64,000 bases of DNA from Chitinimonas prasina. Lineage in GTDB: Bacteria; Pseudomonadota; Gammaproteobacteria; Burkholderiales; Chitinimonadaceae. Shown here piece after piece: positions 36,505 to 44,364 of this stretch; position 1 is the stretch's first letter, and the number at the start of each line of letters is the position of its first letter. Location of the stretch: the NCBI RefSeq assembly GCF_030160395.1, contig NZ_BSOG01000001.1, positions 710,117 through 774,116 on the forward strand. The letters are read 5' to 3'. Made by a program: the position numbers and the translations under genes. Under the pieces are notes generated by a model, which searched no databases, had not been told where the DNA came from, and saw only the letters and a program-made list of their open reading frames with translations.

Positions 36505-36837
36505 TCAATAGGTAGCGTTGCAGAACACCGAAACCACCTTGTCCGCCTCAAACCAAATCTGCAGGCCAAGCGAAAAATACTCATACGGCACCTGCCTCCT
36601 ATCCTCCGACACCCAAACAGCCTCACCAATTTCATCGGGGCATCCCAGAATCACTACTAGCTCAGACGGCGACATGTCAATCAGACAGACCCCATCTAAT
36701 GTACAACCCTCAAAACAAGCCACGCACACCACAGAATCATCTTTCACATATACGTCCATCTCAACACCCCTCTTGAACACCCTCCAATTTGTATAACTAT
36801 CATACTCATCGGGCCACTCGACATAACCATCACTCAT
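36505..36837 (-). CDS. Hypothetical protein between two repeats
   Basis: A 110-residue acidic protein (MSDGYVEWPDEYDSYTNWRV), rich in Asp, Glu, Val and Cys, ending VPYEYFSLGLQIWFEADKVV followed by a short tail. It has no signal peptide or membrane segment. I recognise no family. The small size, acidity and isolated position are features shared with immunity proteins of polymorphic toxins, but no toxin gene is next to it, so this is only a suggestion. Codon use is lower in GC than the surroundings. Confidence 0.5.
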   Translation of the reverse strand: MSDGYVEWPDEYDSYTNWRVFKRGVEMDVYVKDDSVVCVACFEGCTLDGVCLIDMSPSELVVILGCPDEIGEAVWVSEDRRQVPYEYFSLGLQIWFEADKVVSVFCNATY

Positions 36838-36925
36838 AAGCGCTTGACAGTTTTCATCAAAATAGATGCCCCCACGGAAACTTTTGGCCTTATTTCAATA
36901 ATCGTCATCACGTTGTATCCATTCC

Positions 36926-36957
36926 GTAGGGAGCAATAAGCAAAGCGCATTGCGCCG
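36926..36957 (+). repeat. GTAG-type REP palindrome, copy 2
   Basis: Same element as 36351 with one change in the left arm (GGAGCAAT in place of GGCGCAAT). It is followed 17 nt later by a full foldback repeat, the same order and spacing as copy 1 with its half repeat. Confidence 0.8.
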
Positions 36958-36974
36958 TATGTAATCATCAGTCG

Positions 36975-37100
36975 CTTAGCACCGCTAACAAAGCCCAGCA
37001 TAGAGGCTCTGGCGAGGCGTGTGAGCGCTAGCAACAGACAGCAAGTAGTTACGGCAAGCTCGCATACCAAAACCCAAAGGGTCTTGTTGGCAGCGCTCAG
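36975..37100. repeat. Long foldback repeat, family L, copy 3
   Basis: A 126-bp imperfect palindrome. Left arm CTTAGCACCGCTAACAAAGC faces the right arm AGGGTCTTGTTGGCAGCGCT. The inner stem GTGTGAGC/GCTCGCAT encloses an expanded centre. The remaining DNA up to 37372 has no supportable gene; an open frame crossing both repeats is an artefact. Confidence 0.6.
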
Positions 37101-37372
37101 ACCGAAGCAGCAATCTAAGCATTCAGGCGTACCCAGGAAATCCCGCGCGATTTGCCACCCCATCCGCGTGGAGATAAGCACGCACCACCACAAGGCCAAG
37201 CAGCCGCGCCAGATACCGCACCACCACCAAGACAGCGCCTCGAACACGCGCCGCCACCACACAGTAGCGCCACTCTGCCGCCCGCTAACTATACTTCATG
37301 CGTAAGTGCCTCACCCATACGCAAGCGGCCGTCAACGACATGGCCACAAATCCCGAGGTCACAGGAGGCAGC

Positions 37373-38107
37373 ATGGTTACGTTCCGTCATTGCCTGTTGC
37401 TGATACTGGCCGCGCCTGCCATGGCAGAAGAAGTATTGAATGCCTACAACACCTACTTATCGCAACCGTTTGTGCTGGACAAAGGTGGTTTAGCCGCCGA
37501 TGTTGTCGCCTATCTGAATAGCAAGCTCAAAGGCCGCTACCAGTTTGTACTCCAGACCATGCCGCGCGAAAGGCTGAACACCACGGTCATCCATCAGCCA
37601 GACTTCAAAGGCCTCGTACTATTCATGAGCCCGCGCTTTGTTGGCGATATCAACAAGACCCGCTTTAGATGGTCCATCCCCCTGATGGAAGATGCGAACG
37701 CCGTACTGTCCCACCCCGCACGAAAGATCGAATACACAGGCCCGGATTCATTAAAGGGAAAACTGTTCGCCGGGGTTTTGGGCCATCGATATGTGGATCT
37801 GGATGAACGGTTTGGCAAGGATATACAAAGGGAAGATGTCGCCGCGGAGCTCGCCAACCTGCACAAAGTGGCAGCGGGGCGCTGCGATGTCACCATCGCC
37901 CCTCAGACCATCTACCGCTACCTGGTCAACTGGCATGGGCTGCAGAACCGCTTATATGTTTCCGCTCGCCCCCACATCAGCTTCAGCCGCCATATCCTGG
38001 CCGCCAAGCACGAAGACAAAATGGTCGCTGCGCTTGATGAAGTCTTGCTGGCAAGCAAGGCTGACCCCGCATGGCAGGCAATATTGACCAAGTACAGCAT
38101 ACAATGA
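37373..38107 (+). CDS. Periplasmic solute-binding family 3-like protein
   Basis: A 244-residue secreted protein. The start was fixed by a strong AGGAGG site 6 nt before ATG and gives a signal peptide MVTFRHCLLLILAAPAMAEE. The rest resembles the two-lobed type 3 binding fold, with PRERLNTTVIHQPDFKGLVL and a C-terminal FSRHILAAKHEDKMVAALDE. There is no adjacent permease or ATPase, so it may be a sensor or orphan binding protein. It does not show the clear amino-acid binding motifs of the gene at 38240. Confidence 0.7.
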   Translation: MVTFRHCLLLILAAPAMAEEVLNAYNTYLSQPFVLDKGGLAADVVAYLNSKLKGRYQFVLQTMPRERLNTTVIHQPDFKGLVLFMSPRFVGDINKTRFRWSIPLMEDANAVLSHPARKIEYTGPDSLKGKLFAGVLGHRYVDLDERFGKDIQREDVAAELANLHKVAAGRCDVTIAPQTIYRYLVNWHGLQNRLYVSARPHISFSRHILAAKHEDKMVAALDEVLLASKADPAWQAILTKYSIQ

Positions 38108-38187
38108 CTCAGCCAGCGCACAGCGGCAATGGGCAAAGGCACGCTCGCACATCCACGCCAAAAGAGCTTGCTTAGCTGCACCAAAAC

Positions 38188-38216
38188 AAAAAAGCCCGGC
38201 ACAACTACGCCGGGCT
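38188..38216 (-). terminator. Terminator of the solute-binding gene at 38240
   Basis: Stem AGCCCGGC (38193-38200) with GCCGGGCT (38209-38216), followed on the minus strand by TTTTTTGTTTT. Confidence 0.8.
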
Positions 38217-38239
38217 CCACACGTCTGGCCAACACCCTG

Positions 38240-39040
38240 TCAGGCGCCGCCTATCTTGAAGAAGCGCGCCAGCGGCACCGAAGTCTCCGGCCCGAACCAG
38301 CGCTGAAAGATACGGGCGGCCTCGCCGCTTTGCTCAGCCTCGATCAGAGCCTCGTTCACCAGCTTGAGCATGCGCGGCTCGCCCTTGCGCACTGCCATGC
38401 CATAAGCCTCGGTCGAGAGCGAGAACACCGATATCTCATACTGCTGACGATTCGGCAGCTTGGCCAGCAAGCCCGCCAGGGCCGGCTCGTCGGCGGTTAC
38501 GCCATCAATCTTGCCCCCCTGCAAAAAACCCACAGCGGCATTGGTGTCATCCATGGAGACCAAGGTCGCCTTGGGGAACAGCTGCTTGAACTGCGCTTCC
38601 GAGGTCGTCCCCCGCGCCACGCCTATGCTGCCCGTCTCCAGCGCTTTCAGGTCGGCAAAACGGCCCTTGCGCGCCAGCACCTTCTGTCCGGTCACAAAAT
38701 AGCCATAAGAGAAATCCACCTGCCGCTCCCGCTCCACCGTCTTGGTCAGCATGGCGGCAATCAGGTCCACCTTTTTGCCGCGCAGCAGCTCTATCCGCTG
38801 TGCTGGGTCCAGGTTCTGCACCACAAACTTCACCCCCAGCTTCTTGGCGACCAGCGCAGCCATATCCACGTCGTAGCCAGAGATGGTCTTGTCGCGGTTA
38901 TGAAAGCCGAACGGCGGTGCATCAGCATTGGTACCCACTACCAACTGGCCACGGGCGCGGATGTCATCCACCAGGTCGGCCTGGGCCGTCAGCGACAGGG
39001 CCGCAATTACAAGATAAGAGATAAGGCTTCGAGTCATCAT
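38240..39040 (-). CDS. Amino acid-type periplasmic solute-binding protein (SBP family 3)
   Basis: A 266-residue protein with a signal peptide (MMTRSLISYLVIAALSLTAQ) and the full SBP_bac_3 pattern: DIRARGQLVVGTNADAPPFG, GYDVDMAALVAKKLGVKFVV, GKKVDLIAAMLTKTVERERQ and GIGVARGTTSEAQ-like GSIGVARGTTSEAQFKQLFP. It should bind a polar amino acid or similar cationic/organic ligand in the periplasm. No permease genes adjoin it. The ATG is preceded by GGAA at suitable distance. Confidence 0.85.
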   Translation of the reverse strand: MMTRSLISYLVIAALSLTAQADLVDDIRARGQLVVGTNADAPPFGFHNRDKTISGYDVDMAALVAKKLGVKFVVQNLDPAQRIELLRGKKVDLIAAMLTKTVERERQVDFSYGYFVTGQKVLARKGRFADLKALETGSIGVARGTTSEAQFKQLFPKATLVSMDDTNAAVGFLQGGKIDGVTADEPALAGLLAKLPNRQQYEISVFSLSTEAYGMAVRKGEPRMLKLVNEALIEAEQSGEAARIFQRWFGPETSVPLARFFKIGGA

Positions 39041-40112
39041 GGCTATTCCGTCTAACAATCCAAATAAAAAAACGGCCGCAAGACGATGTCCGCGCAAGCC
39101 GCTTATCCCATTAGCATGCCATTATCCGCTTGGCATGTATGCTGCGGTTTACCCTGCCCTCAAGACGAAATTTGTCGAACAACGCCTGCTCATGAGGCAT
39201 GAAGGCTTCTCGCCCCCCCCCCAACAATCGACGCTGCTCCATATGCCACTATAGGCAGAAATCCATCAGTCGCCGCCCAGATCAGAAAGCACCGCAAGCA
39301 TCAGATCAACGAACGCGATGGCGACCATGGCAACAGACCGCCGGCCTTCCAATAGTCCGCTATGCCATTGAATCGTAGTGTATTGCTGCCCATACAGATG
39401 ATGGCAGCCATCAGTGATATCCCGCCACGTATCGTGCAGCGTAGACTTCCGGCGCGGTGACGAGGAATGTGTGGGGGTGGCTTCAATCAGGGGAGGCATG
39501 CTGGGCATACAAGGCAACCAGCCCCTTCGCACCTACAAAGGTGGAATAGGTCCTGAACAAAAAGGGGGAATACTGCCAAGCCGCGCGGCTGCCATTTGCG
39601 GCAGCCCTGGCGCAAAATGCCTCAGCGACGGCAGCTACCGTAGCGTCCCTTAGTCCACTCCCCCGCAAGGCAAAAAAAAACGGCCGCCAAACATCGGCGG
39701 CCAGAGGAGGAGGAAGGCTTCATTATCCCCCATTTGAGGGATAACGGAAGTGACAACGGCATAGTTTCCGACAATCGGTCATTTCAGCCGCACGCGCCAC
39801 TGTGGCTAGCCAGCCGCAACTTTAGGGCAATCCCAGCAACAGCCGGCACCTGCCCGGTGCCGCGCCGCCCTGGCACCCAAACCCCGCCCTTGCCCCCGCC
39901 TAAAACGCCAGAGGCCATGCCAGGCAAGGCAGTCACCATCTATGCCGTCGGCCAGCCAGCACGCCGTCCATCCACAACACCAGCCCGCTCCTCGCCCACG
40001 CCGGCCCGATTGCCCATATTGCCAGCCTGGCAGGCTGGTAGCCCCCTGCAGAACGTGTTAGAAAAGCAGTGCGGTGACAGCGCGCCACCTTATCGAATGG
40101 ATGCACAACACC
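39041..40112. other. Long stretch without a convincing gene
   Basis: About 1.07 kb with no supportable coding gene. It holds a C10 run at 39213-39222, short overlapping frames without ribosome-binding sites (one minus-strand frame ending at 39266 has weak protein-like character and may be a gene remnant), the inverted repeat TTATCCC/GGGATAA at 39723-39744, and a strong minus-strand terminator at 39672-39702. Confidence 0.5.
39672..39702 (-). terminator. Orphan minus-strand terminator
   Basis: Stem GGCCGCC (39682-39688) with GGCGGCC (39696-39702), then nine T on the minus strand. No protein gene lies upstream of it on that strand for 1.5 kb or more, so it may end a small RNA. Confidence 0.65.
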
Positions 40113-40289
40113 ATGCCGAAAAAACCCGCCAGTCCCAAGGCTCCCGCCAACGACTCCCTCGCCGCCATGATGACGCTGCCCCTGGTCAGCGCCGAGGGCT
40201 ACCTCAAGGAAATGGTGCGCCGGCGCGATGTCCGCAGGAAGATAGAAGACCTGCGCGACAAGGCCAGCGTGGCCAAGGAACTCTGGTAG
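40113..40289 (+). CDS. Small hypothetical protein
   Basis: A 58-residue basic protein (MPKKPASPKAPANDSLAAMM ... YLKEMVRRRDVRRKIEDLRD). The charged C-terminal half looks helical. An in-frame ATG 12 nt earlier is an alternative. I recognise no family; the regular charged pattern and lack of overlap with another gene favour a real gene, but the evidence is thin. Confidence 0.4.
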   Translation: MPKKPASPKAPANDSLAAMMTLPLVSAEGYLKEMVRRRDVRRKIEDLRDKASVAKELW

Positions 40290-40496
40290 CGACCACTCAC
40301 CCGTCCCGGCCGCTATTCCGGCCGGGCCCTGCCCTGGCTGCGGCGGCCAATGCAGCGTCCAAGCCTGCGCCAGCCGCTAACCCGGCTTTGCCATGCAACC
40401 CAAGGGCGTTGCCCCACCATGTTGCTACAACACACTGGTCAAGCCGGCCCCATCCATAGCACCATGGCGCTTTCCCGTTTCCGTACCGGCTCCCTC

Positions 40497-40988
40497 ATGC
40501 GTTCAATCTGGTTCTACGCCCTGGCCCTGCTGTGCAGTCTCTCCCTAACCGCCCAGGCATGCGATAGCGGCACACTCTACCTGATGCGCCACGCCGAAAA
40601 ATCCGCCCAGGGCGGCAGCGATCCTGCCCTGTCGGCCCAGGGCGAGGCGCGTGCCCAGGCCCTGGTAGAGAAATTCAGCCAGCAGGCCATCGCCGCCGTA
40701 TTCAGCACCGATTACCAACGCACCCGCGCCACCGCCACGCCCTTGGCCAAGGCCAGGCAGCTGGATGTCATCCTCTACAATCCCGATCAACCGGCCCAAC
40801 TATTACAGCGACTGGCGCAGGACTACTGCGGCAAGCATGTCGTCATCGTCGGCCATAGCAACACGGTGCCCGAGCTGATCAAACTGGCAGGCATCAGCCA
40901 GCCTGTGGTCATCGCCGAAACCGCCTTTGGCGACATTTACCAATTGCAACGCAGCCCCCACGGCAACCGCCTCAGCCTGTTCAACTAA
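40497..40988 (+). CDS. Secreted histidine phosphatase-family protein
   Basis: A 163-residue protein with a signal peptide (MRSIWFYALALLCSLSLTAQ) and the phosphoglycerate-mutase-like core: the catalytic RHAEK (TLYLMRHAEKSAQGG), FSTDYQRTRATATPLAK and the second His in VVIVGHSNTVPELI. The enzyme uses a phosphohistidine intermediate; the secreted location suggests a periplasmic phosphatase rather than glycolytic mutase. The sirtuin gene follows 5 bp later, so the two may be co-transcribed. Confidence 0.85.
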   Translation: MRSIWFYALALLCSLSLTAQACDSGTLYLMRHAEKSAQGGSDPALSAQGEARAQALVEKFSQQAIAAVFSTDYQRTRATATPLAKARQLDVILYNPDQPAQLLQRLAQDYCGKHVVIVGHSNTVPELIKLAGISQPVVIAETAFGDIYQLQRSPHGNRLSLFN

Positions 40989-40993
40989 GCACA

Positions 40994-41767
40994 ATGCCCA
41001 GCGCCGCCCACACCATCCCCGAGATCTTGCTGCAAGCCCTGCGCCAGGCCCGCCATGTGGTGGTATTCAGCGGTGCCGGCATATCGGCAGAAAGCGGCGT
41101 ACCCACATTCCGCGATGCCCAGACCGGGCTCTGGAGCCATTTCCGTGCCGAGGACCTGGCCACCGCCGAAGCCTACCGGCAAGACAAGCTGCTGGTCTGG
41201 CGCTGGTACCAATGGCGCAGGCAACTATTGGCTCAGGCCCAACCCAATGCCGGCCACCACGCCATCGCCGCGCTGGAGCAATATGTCCCACAGGTGACGG
41301 TGATCACCCAGAATGTCGATGATCTGCACCAACAGTCCGGCAGCACCCGCGTCCTGGCCCTGCACGGCAATCTGCGCGAGAACATCTGCTTTGCCTGCCG
41401 CAGGCCGGGCCAGGCCGGCCCTGACGACGACACCCCACCACGCTGCGTGCACTGCGGCGGCAGCCTGCGCCCCAATGTCGTCTGGTTTGGCGAGCAGCTG
41501 CCTACGGCCATCTACCGCGCCGCCGAGCAAGCCGCGGCAGATTGCGACCTGTTCCTGATCATCGGCACCTCTGGCCTGGTCATGCCCGCCGCCAGCCTGC
41601 CCCAACTGGCACAGCGCAAGGGCGCAACCATCGCCCTCATCAATGCCGAGGCCACCGCCCATCAGGATCTGGCCCAACACACCCTGCTAGGTCCATCCGG
41701 CACCTGGCTCCCCGCCCTGCTGGCCCAGGCTTGGCCGCCATCCGGCACAGCCCGGAACGCTGGGTGA
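40994..41767 (+). CDS. cobB: NAD-dependent protein deacylase, sirtuin (class III-like)
   Basis: A 257-residue sirtuin. NAD-binding GAGISAESGVPTFRD, TQNVDDLHQQSGS and the catalytic His in LALHGNL are all present. Four zinc-ligand cysteines occur as CFAC and CVHC. The WYQWRR segment supplies the Tyr and Arg (YxxR) that in class III sirtuins recognise acidic acyl groups, so desuccinylation or demalonylation is the likely preference. It removes acyl groups from lysines in metabolic enzymes using NAD. Confidence 0.9.
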   Translation: MPSAAHTIPEILLQALRQARHVVVFSGAGISAESGVPTFRDAQTGLWSHFRAEDLATAEAYRQDKLLVWRWYQWRRQLLAQAQPNAGHHAIAALEQYVPQVTVITQNVDDLHQQSGSTRVLALHGNLRENICFACRRPGQAGPDDDTPPRCVHCGGSLRPNVVWFGEQLPTAIYRAAEQAAADCDLFLIIGTSGLVMPAASLPQLAQRKGATIALINAEATAHQDLAQHTLLGPSGTWLPALLAQAWPPSGTARNAG

Positions 41768-41961
41768 AAAATTTGTGAACAGGCTCCAAGAAAAGACGGC
41801 TATTTAAAACAACGACGATCACCAGCAAAGCCAGACGCGGGGTGGAACCAATCAAGAGCGAGTCTACGGGCTCAGGCTGCGCTGACCACCCGCGCCAAGG
41901 TTGCCCTGGCACCCGCTCAGTCCCTCATCACCAGCCAATGACCTGAGTTCATAGCAGGCGC

Positions 41962-42732
41962 TCAACGCCGCCAATCCTCCAAACCATACTTGGCCAATAT
42001 GCGCGCCAGCTCACCCGATTGCCGCAGGGCCTGCACCCCGCTGTCGAACATGGCGACCAACTGCTTGGCCTGGGGGTTGCCTGGCGGCACCGAGATATAC
42101 ACCTCACCACTATCAAGGCAGCCAGCCAGCCGAAACTCCGACTGCCGGCCCGACTGCTTGAGCCAGTCCCGAATCACATATTCATCCTCCAGCGTGACCT
42201 CCACCTGGCCACGGGCCACCGCCTCCATCTGGCGCGGAAAGTAATCGCTGCCGGCACCAAAAAAGATATACAGCCGGTTCAGCGGGTCGTTGACCGCCTT
42301 GTCCACCGGGTCGCCAAAGGTCTGGTCCTTGTTCACCGCCAGCCGCAAGCGCTTGAGGCTGCGTTCACCCCGGTACTGCCACTTCGACACGCTGCGCGTT
42401 ACAAAGCAGCTACGGCTATGGCCAAACGCCTGCTTGCCAAAAACAAAATCCGGCGTATCCGTCTTCAGCGTCCCCGCCAGCGCGGCCTGCTGGCCGGCGC
42501 GGGTAGTGATGATGGCCCGCCGCCAGGGTTGCTCCACATACTCCACCGCAAGACCCTGCTTGGCAGCGATGGCATACAACATATCGAACATAAAACCGCG
42601 CCGCTCGGGGTTGTTGTCGATCATGCAGTTGTAAGGGCACCAAACCGCCCCAGCTACCCGTAAGGTCGTTGGCTCTTCTGCCTTGGCGGCCAACGCCAGC
42701 GCCGCCAGCACCATACTGGCCACGACGCGCAC
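41962..42732 (-). CDS. Periplasmic solute-binding protein (SBP family 3-like)
   Basis: About 256 residues, with a signal peptide ending MVLAALALAAKA and then TTLRVAGAVWCPYNCMIDNN, FMFDMLYAIAAKQGLAVEYV, RGQVEVTLEDEYVIRDWLKQ and a C-terminal RQSGELARILAKYG. The start is uncertain: the GTG at 42732 follows directly on a terminator hairpin, and an ATG at 42714 or one at 42765 is possible. It resembles the binding proteins that report extracellular solutes to sensor kinases. No transporter is nearby. Confidence 0.7.
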   Translation of the reverse strand: MRVVASMVLAALALAAKAEEPTTLRVAGAVWCPYNCMIDNNPERRGFMFDMLYAIAAKQGLAVEYVEQPWRRAIITTRAGQQAALAGTLKTDTPDFVFGKQAFGHSRSCFVTRSVSKWQYRGERSLKRLRLAVNKDQTFGDPVDKAVNDPLNRLYIFFGAGSDYFPRQMEAVARGQVEVTLEDEYVIRDWLKQSGRQSEFRLAGCLDSGEVYISVPPGNPQAKQLVAMFDSGVQALRQSGELARILAKYGLEDWRR

Positions 42733-42761
42733 AAAAAAGCCCGGCGCAGACGAGCCGGGCT
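42733..42761 (-). terminator. Terminator of the FliD-like gene
   Basis: Stem AGCCCGGC (42738-42745) with GCCGGGCT (42754-42761), then T-run on the minus strand. It directly abuts the proposed start of the next gene, leaving no room for a promoter between them. Confidence 0.75.
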
Positions 42762-42778
42762 GCATGGGTTGGTGCCAA

Positions 42779-44125
42779 TCACGCATAGATCGAGATACCC
42801 GAGAGCCCCAGCGCAGCGGCGCCCGCACCAATCTCGCGCCGCACCAGGTTATCCACCACATTGGATGACAAGCCGCTCAAGCCAGGATTCGCCGTGGTAA
42901 TACCCGTCTTGATACTGTCCAACAAGCTCAGCTGCTGCGCCAGCAAGCCATTGGCCGGATTGGTATTGGCCGCATCGGTATAACCCGCACTGGTTCCCTT
43001 CAGGGCCGAAACCGCCTGCGCCAGCAAGGACAGCGTCCCGCTGGTATCGCTATTGAGCGCCGCCTGCAGCGTCGTGGTGTTCAGCGCCAGAGGGCTGGTG
43101 GCATCGCCATTGCTCAGGCTGAACCCCAACTGGCTCAGGCTGGTCAGGCTTGACGGCGCATTGACATAGGTAGCTGTAACCTGGCTGCGCAAATCGGTCG
43201 CCAACTGGTTGGCGGTACCGGCATTGGTATTTACCGCCCCACCCGTACCAGTAGCCTGCTTGATGCTGCCTTGCAAGGCGTTGTAGGCACTGGTCAGATT
43301 CTGCGCCAGGGTTGTGGCATCCACGGTGGCCAGGGTAGTCGTTCCCACCGCCTTCAAGGTGGCATTGATCCCGGTACCCACCGGCACATTATTGGTCGTG
43401 CTGGTCTGCACGCTCCCGCCGTTGACCGTATAGCTGGCATTGGTCGCCGCCTGGGTCTGGGCAAAATTCAGTATGTTGAAATTGGCGGTGTAGTTGACGA
43501 AAGGATCCGAGGTATTGGTCTGCAGCTGAAAGCTGTTGCCCGCGCCAATCTGGTTCCCGGTAATCTTCAGGCGGTAGCCATAGGCATCATTCTCGACCGC
43601 AGCGGTCACCCCAGCACCGCTCTGATTGATTGCCGTCGCCAAGCCGGCCAGCGAACCATCGGTCACCGTCACCGTCTTGGCCTCGCTGCTATCCGCCGTA
43701 AACGCCCCCACCCCATCCACCGTGCCGGTCTGTATGGTAAAGCTGCCCACGCTGACCACACCTTCAGACGATGACGCGAAGTAAGCACTCGCCACGCTAC
43801 GGCCCTTGGCCAGCTCAGTCACGTTCAGGCTATACGCTGCCGCAGCGGCAGACGCATCATAGCTGGCCGTCGCCACACTGCTGCTAGTGCTGTTGGCATC
43901 GCGGGTACCGCTGAAGCTACCGGCACCGGCCGCCAGTGTATCGTTGAAGCGGGAGGCGGCCGACAGCAACTGGCCATAGCCCGACAACTCCACCAGCTTG
44001 CTGGGGTCCGGCGCATAGACATCGCCCGAACTGGCCGTGCCGCCAGCACCAGCCGTTGGCAAAGCCTGCAAACCCGCTTGGCTCAGGCGATTCGAAAGTA
44101 CGGCGTCAACCAATGAAAGTTGCAT
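42779..44125 (-). CDS. FliD-like flagellar cap (hook-associated protein 2) homologue, orphan
   Basis: A 448-residue Ala/Ser/Thr-rich protein. FliD-type segments are visible: YSLNVTELAKGRSVASAYFA, SLAGLATAINQSGAGVTAAV with GYRLKITGNQIGAG, NLTSAYNALQGSIKQATG and SSLTSLSQLGFSLSNGDATS. The N terminus (MQLSLVDAVLSNRLSQAGLQ) differs from the usual SxGIGSGLD start of FliD. GGGAG lies about 8 nt before the ATG. No flagellin, fliS or fliT is adjacent, so it is separate from a filament operon. Low-complexity composition fits a secreted surface protein. Confidence 0.7.
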   Translation of the reverse strand: MQLSLVDAVLSNRLSQAGLQALPTAGAGGTASSGDVYAPDPSKLVELSGYGQLLSAASRFNDTLAAGAGSFSGTRDANSTSSSVATASYDASAAAAAYSLNVTELAKGRSVASAYFASSSEGVVSVGSFTIQTGTVDGVGAFTADSSEAKTVTVTDGSLAGLATAINQSGAGVTAAVENDAYGYRLKITGNQIGAGNSFQLQTNTSDPFVNYTANFNILNFAQTQAATNASYTVNGGSVQTSTTNNVPVGTGINATLKAVGTTTLATVDATTLAQNLTSAYNALQGSIKQATGTGGAVNTNAGTANQLATDLRSQVTATYVNAPSSLTSLSQLGFSLSNGDATSPLALNTTTLQAALNSDTSGTLSLLAQAVSALKGTSAGYTDAANTNPANGLLAQQLSLLDSIKTGITTANPGLSGLSSNVVDNLVRREIGAGAAALGLSGISIYA

Positions 44126-44364
44126 GGCTCCTGCTCCCAGAATATCCAGCAAGGTATTAATTTTAAGCAATTATTCAGTATATTGCTGGGTAATTGATCA
44201 CATCTCAGCCCAGCATCACGCCCTCAACCGGGCTACTCCCACTATAGTCTCCCAGCGCGCTTTGTGTAGTGTCCCAGCCCCGCCAACAACAATCCATAGC
44301 AGCTTACTGGACAAGCGGGCTTGCAGTTGCCAAGCTGCTAGAACACCTCTGCCCTTAACGAACC

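Noticed and set aside
36834-37262. A 142-residue minus-strand open frame rich in Trp and Cys
   Set aside because: It runs through the foldback repeat and the REP; its sequence is the translation of these repeats (the AMRFAYCSLR segment recurs wherever the REP is read in that frame).
39266-39532. A minus-strand frame of 88 residues near a C-rich region
   Set aside because: It lacks a ribosome-binding site and a recognisable family; possibly a remnant, noted only within the long non-coding stretch.
39734-40459. A long plus-strand frame of 241 residues, Pro/Arg/Ala-rich
   Set aside because: Composition is that of a GC-rich shadow frame; it overlaps the more plausible small gene at 40113 and has no family features.
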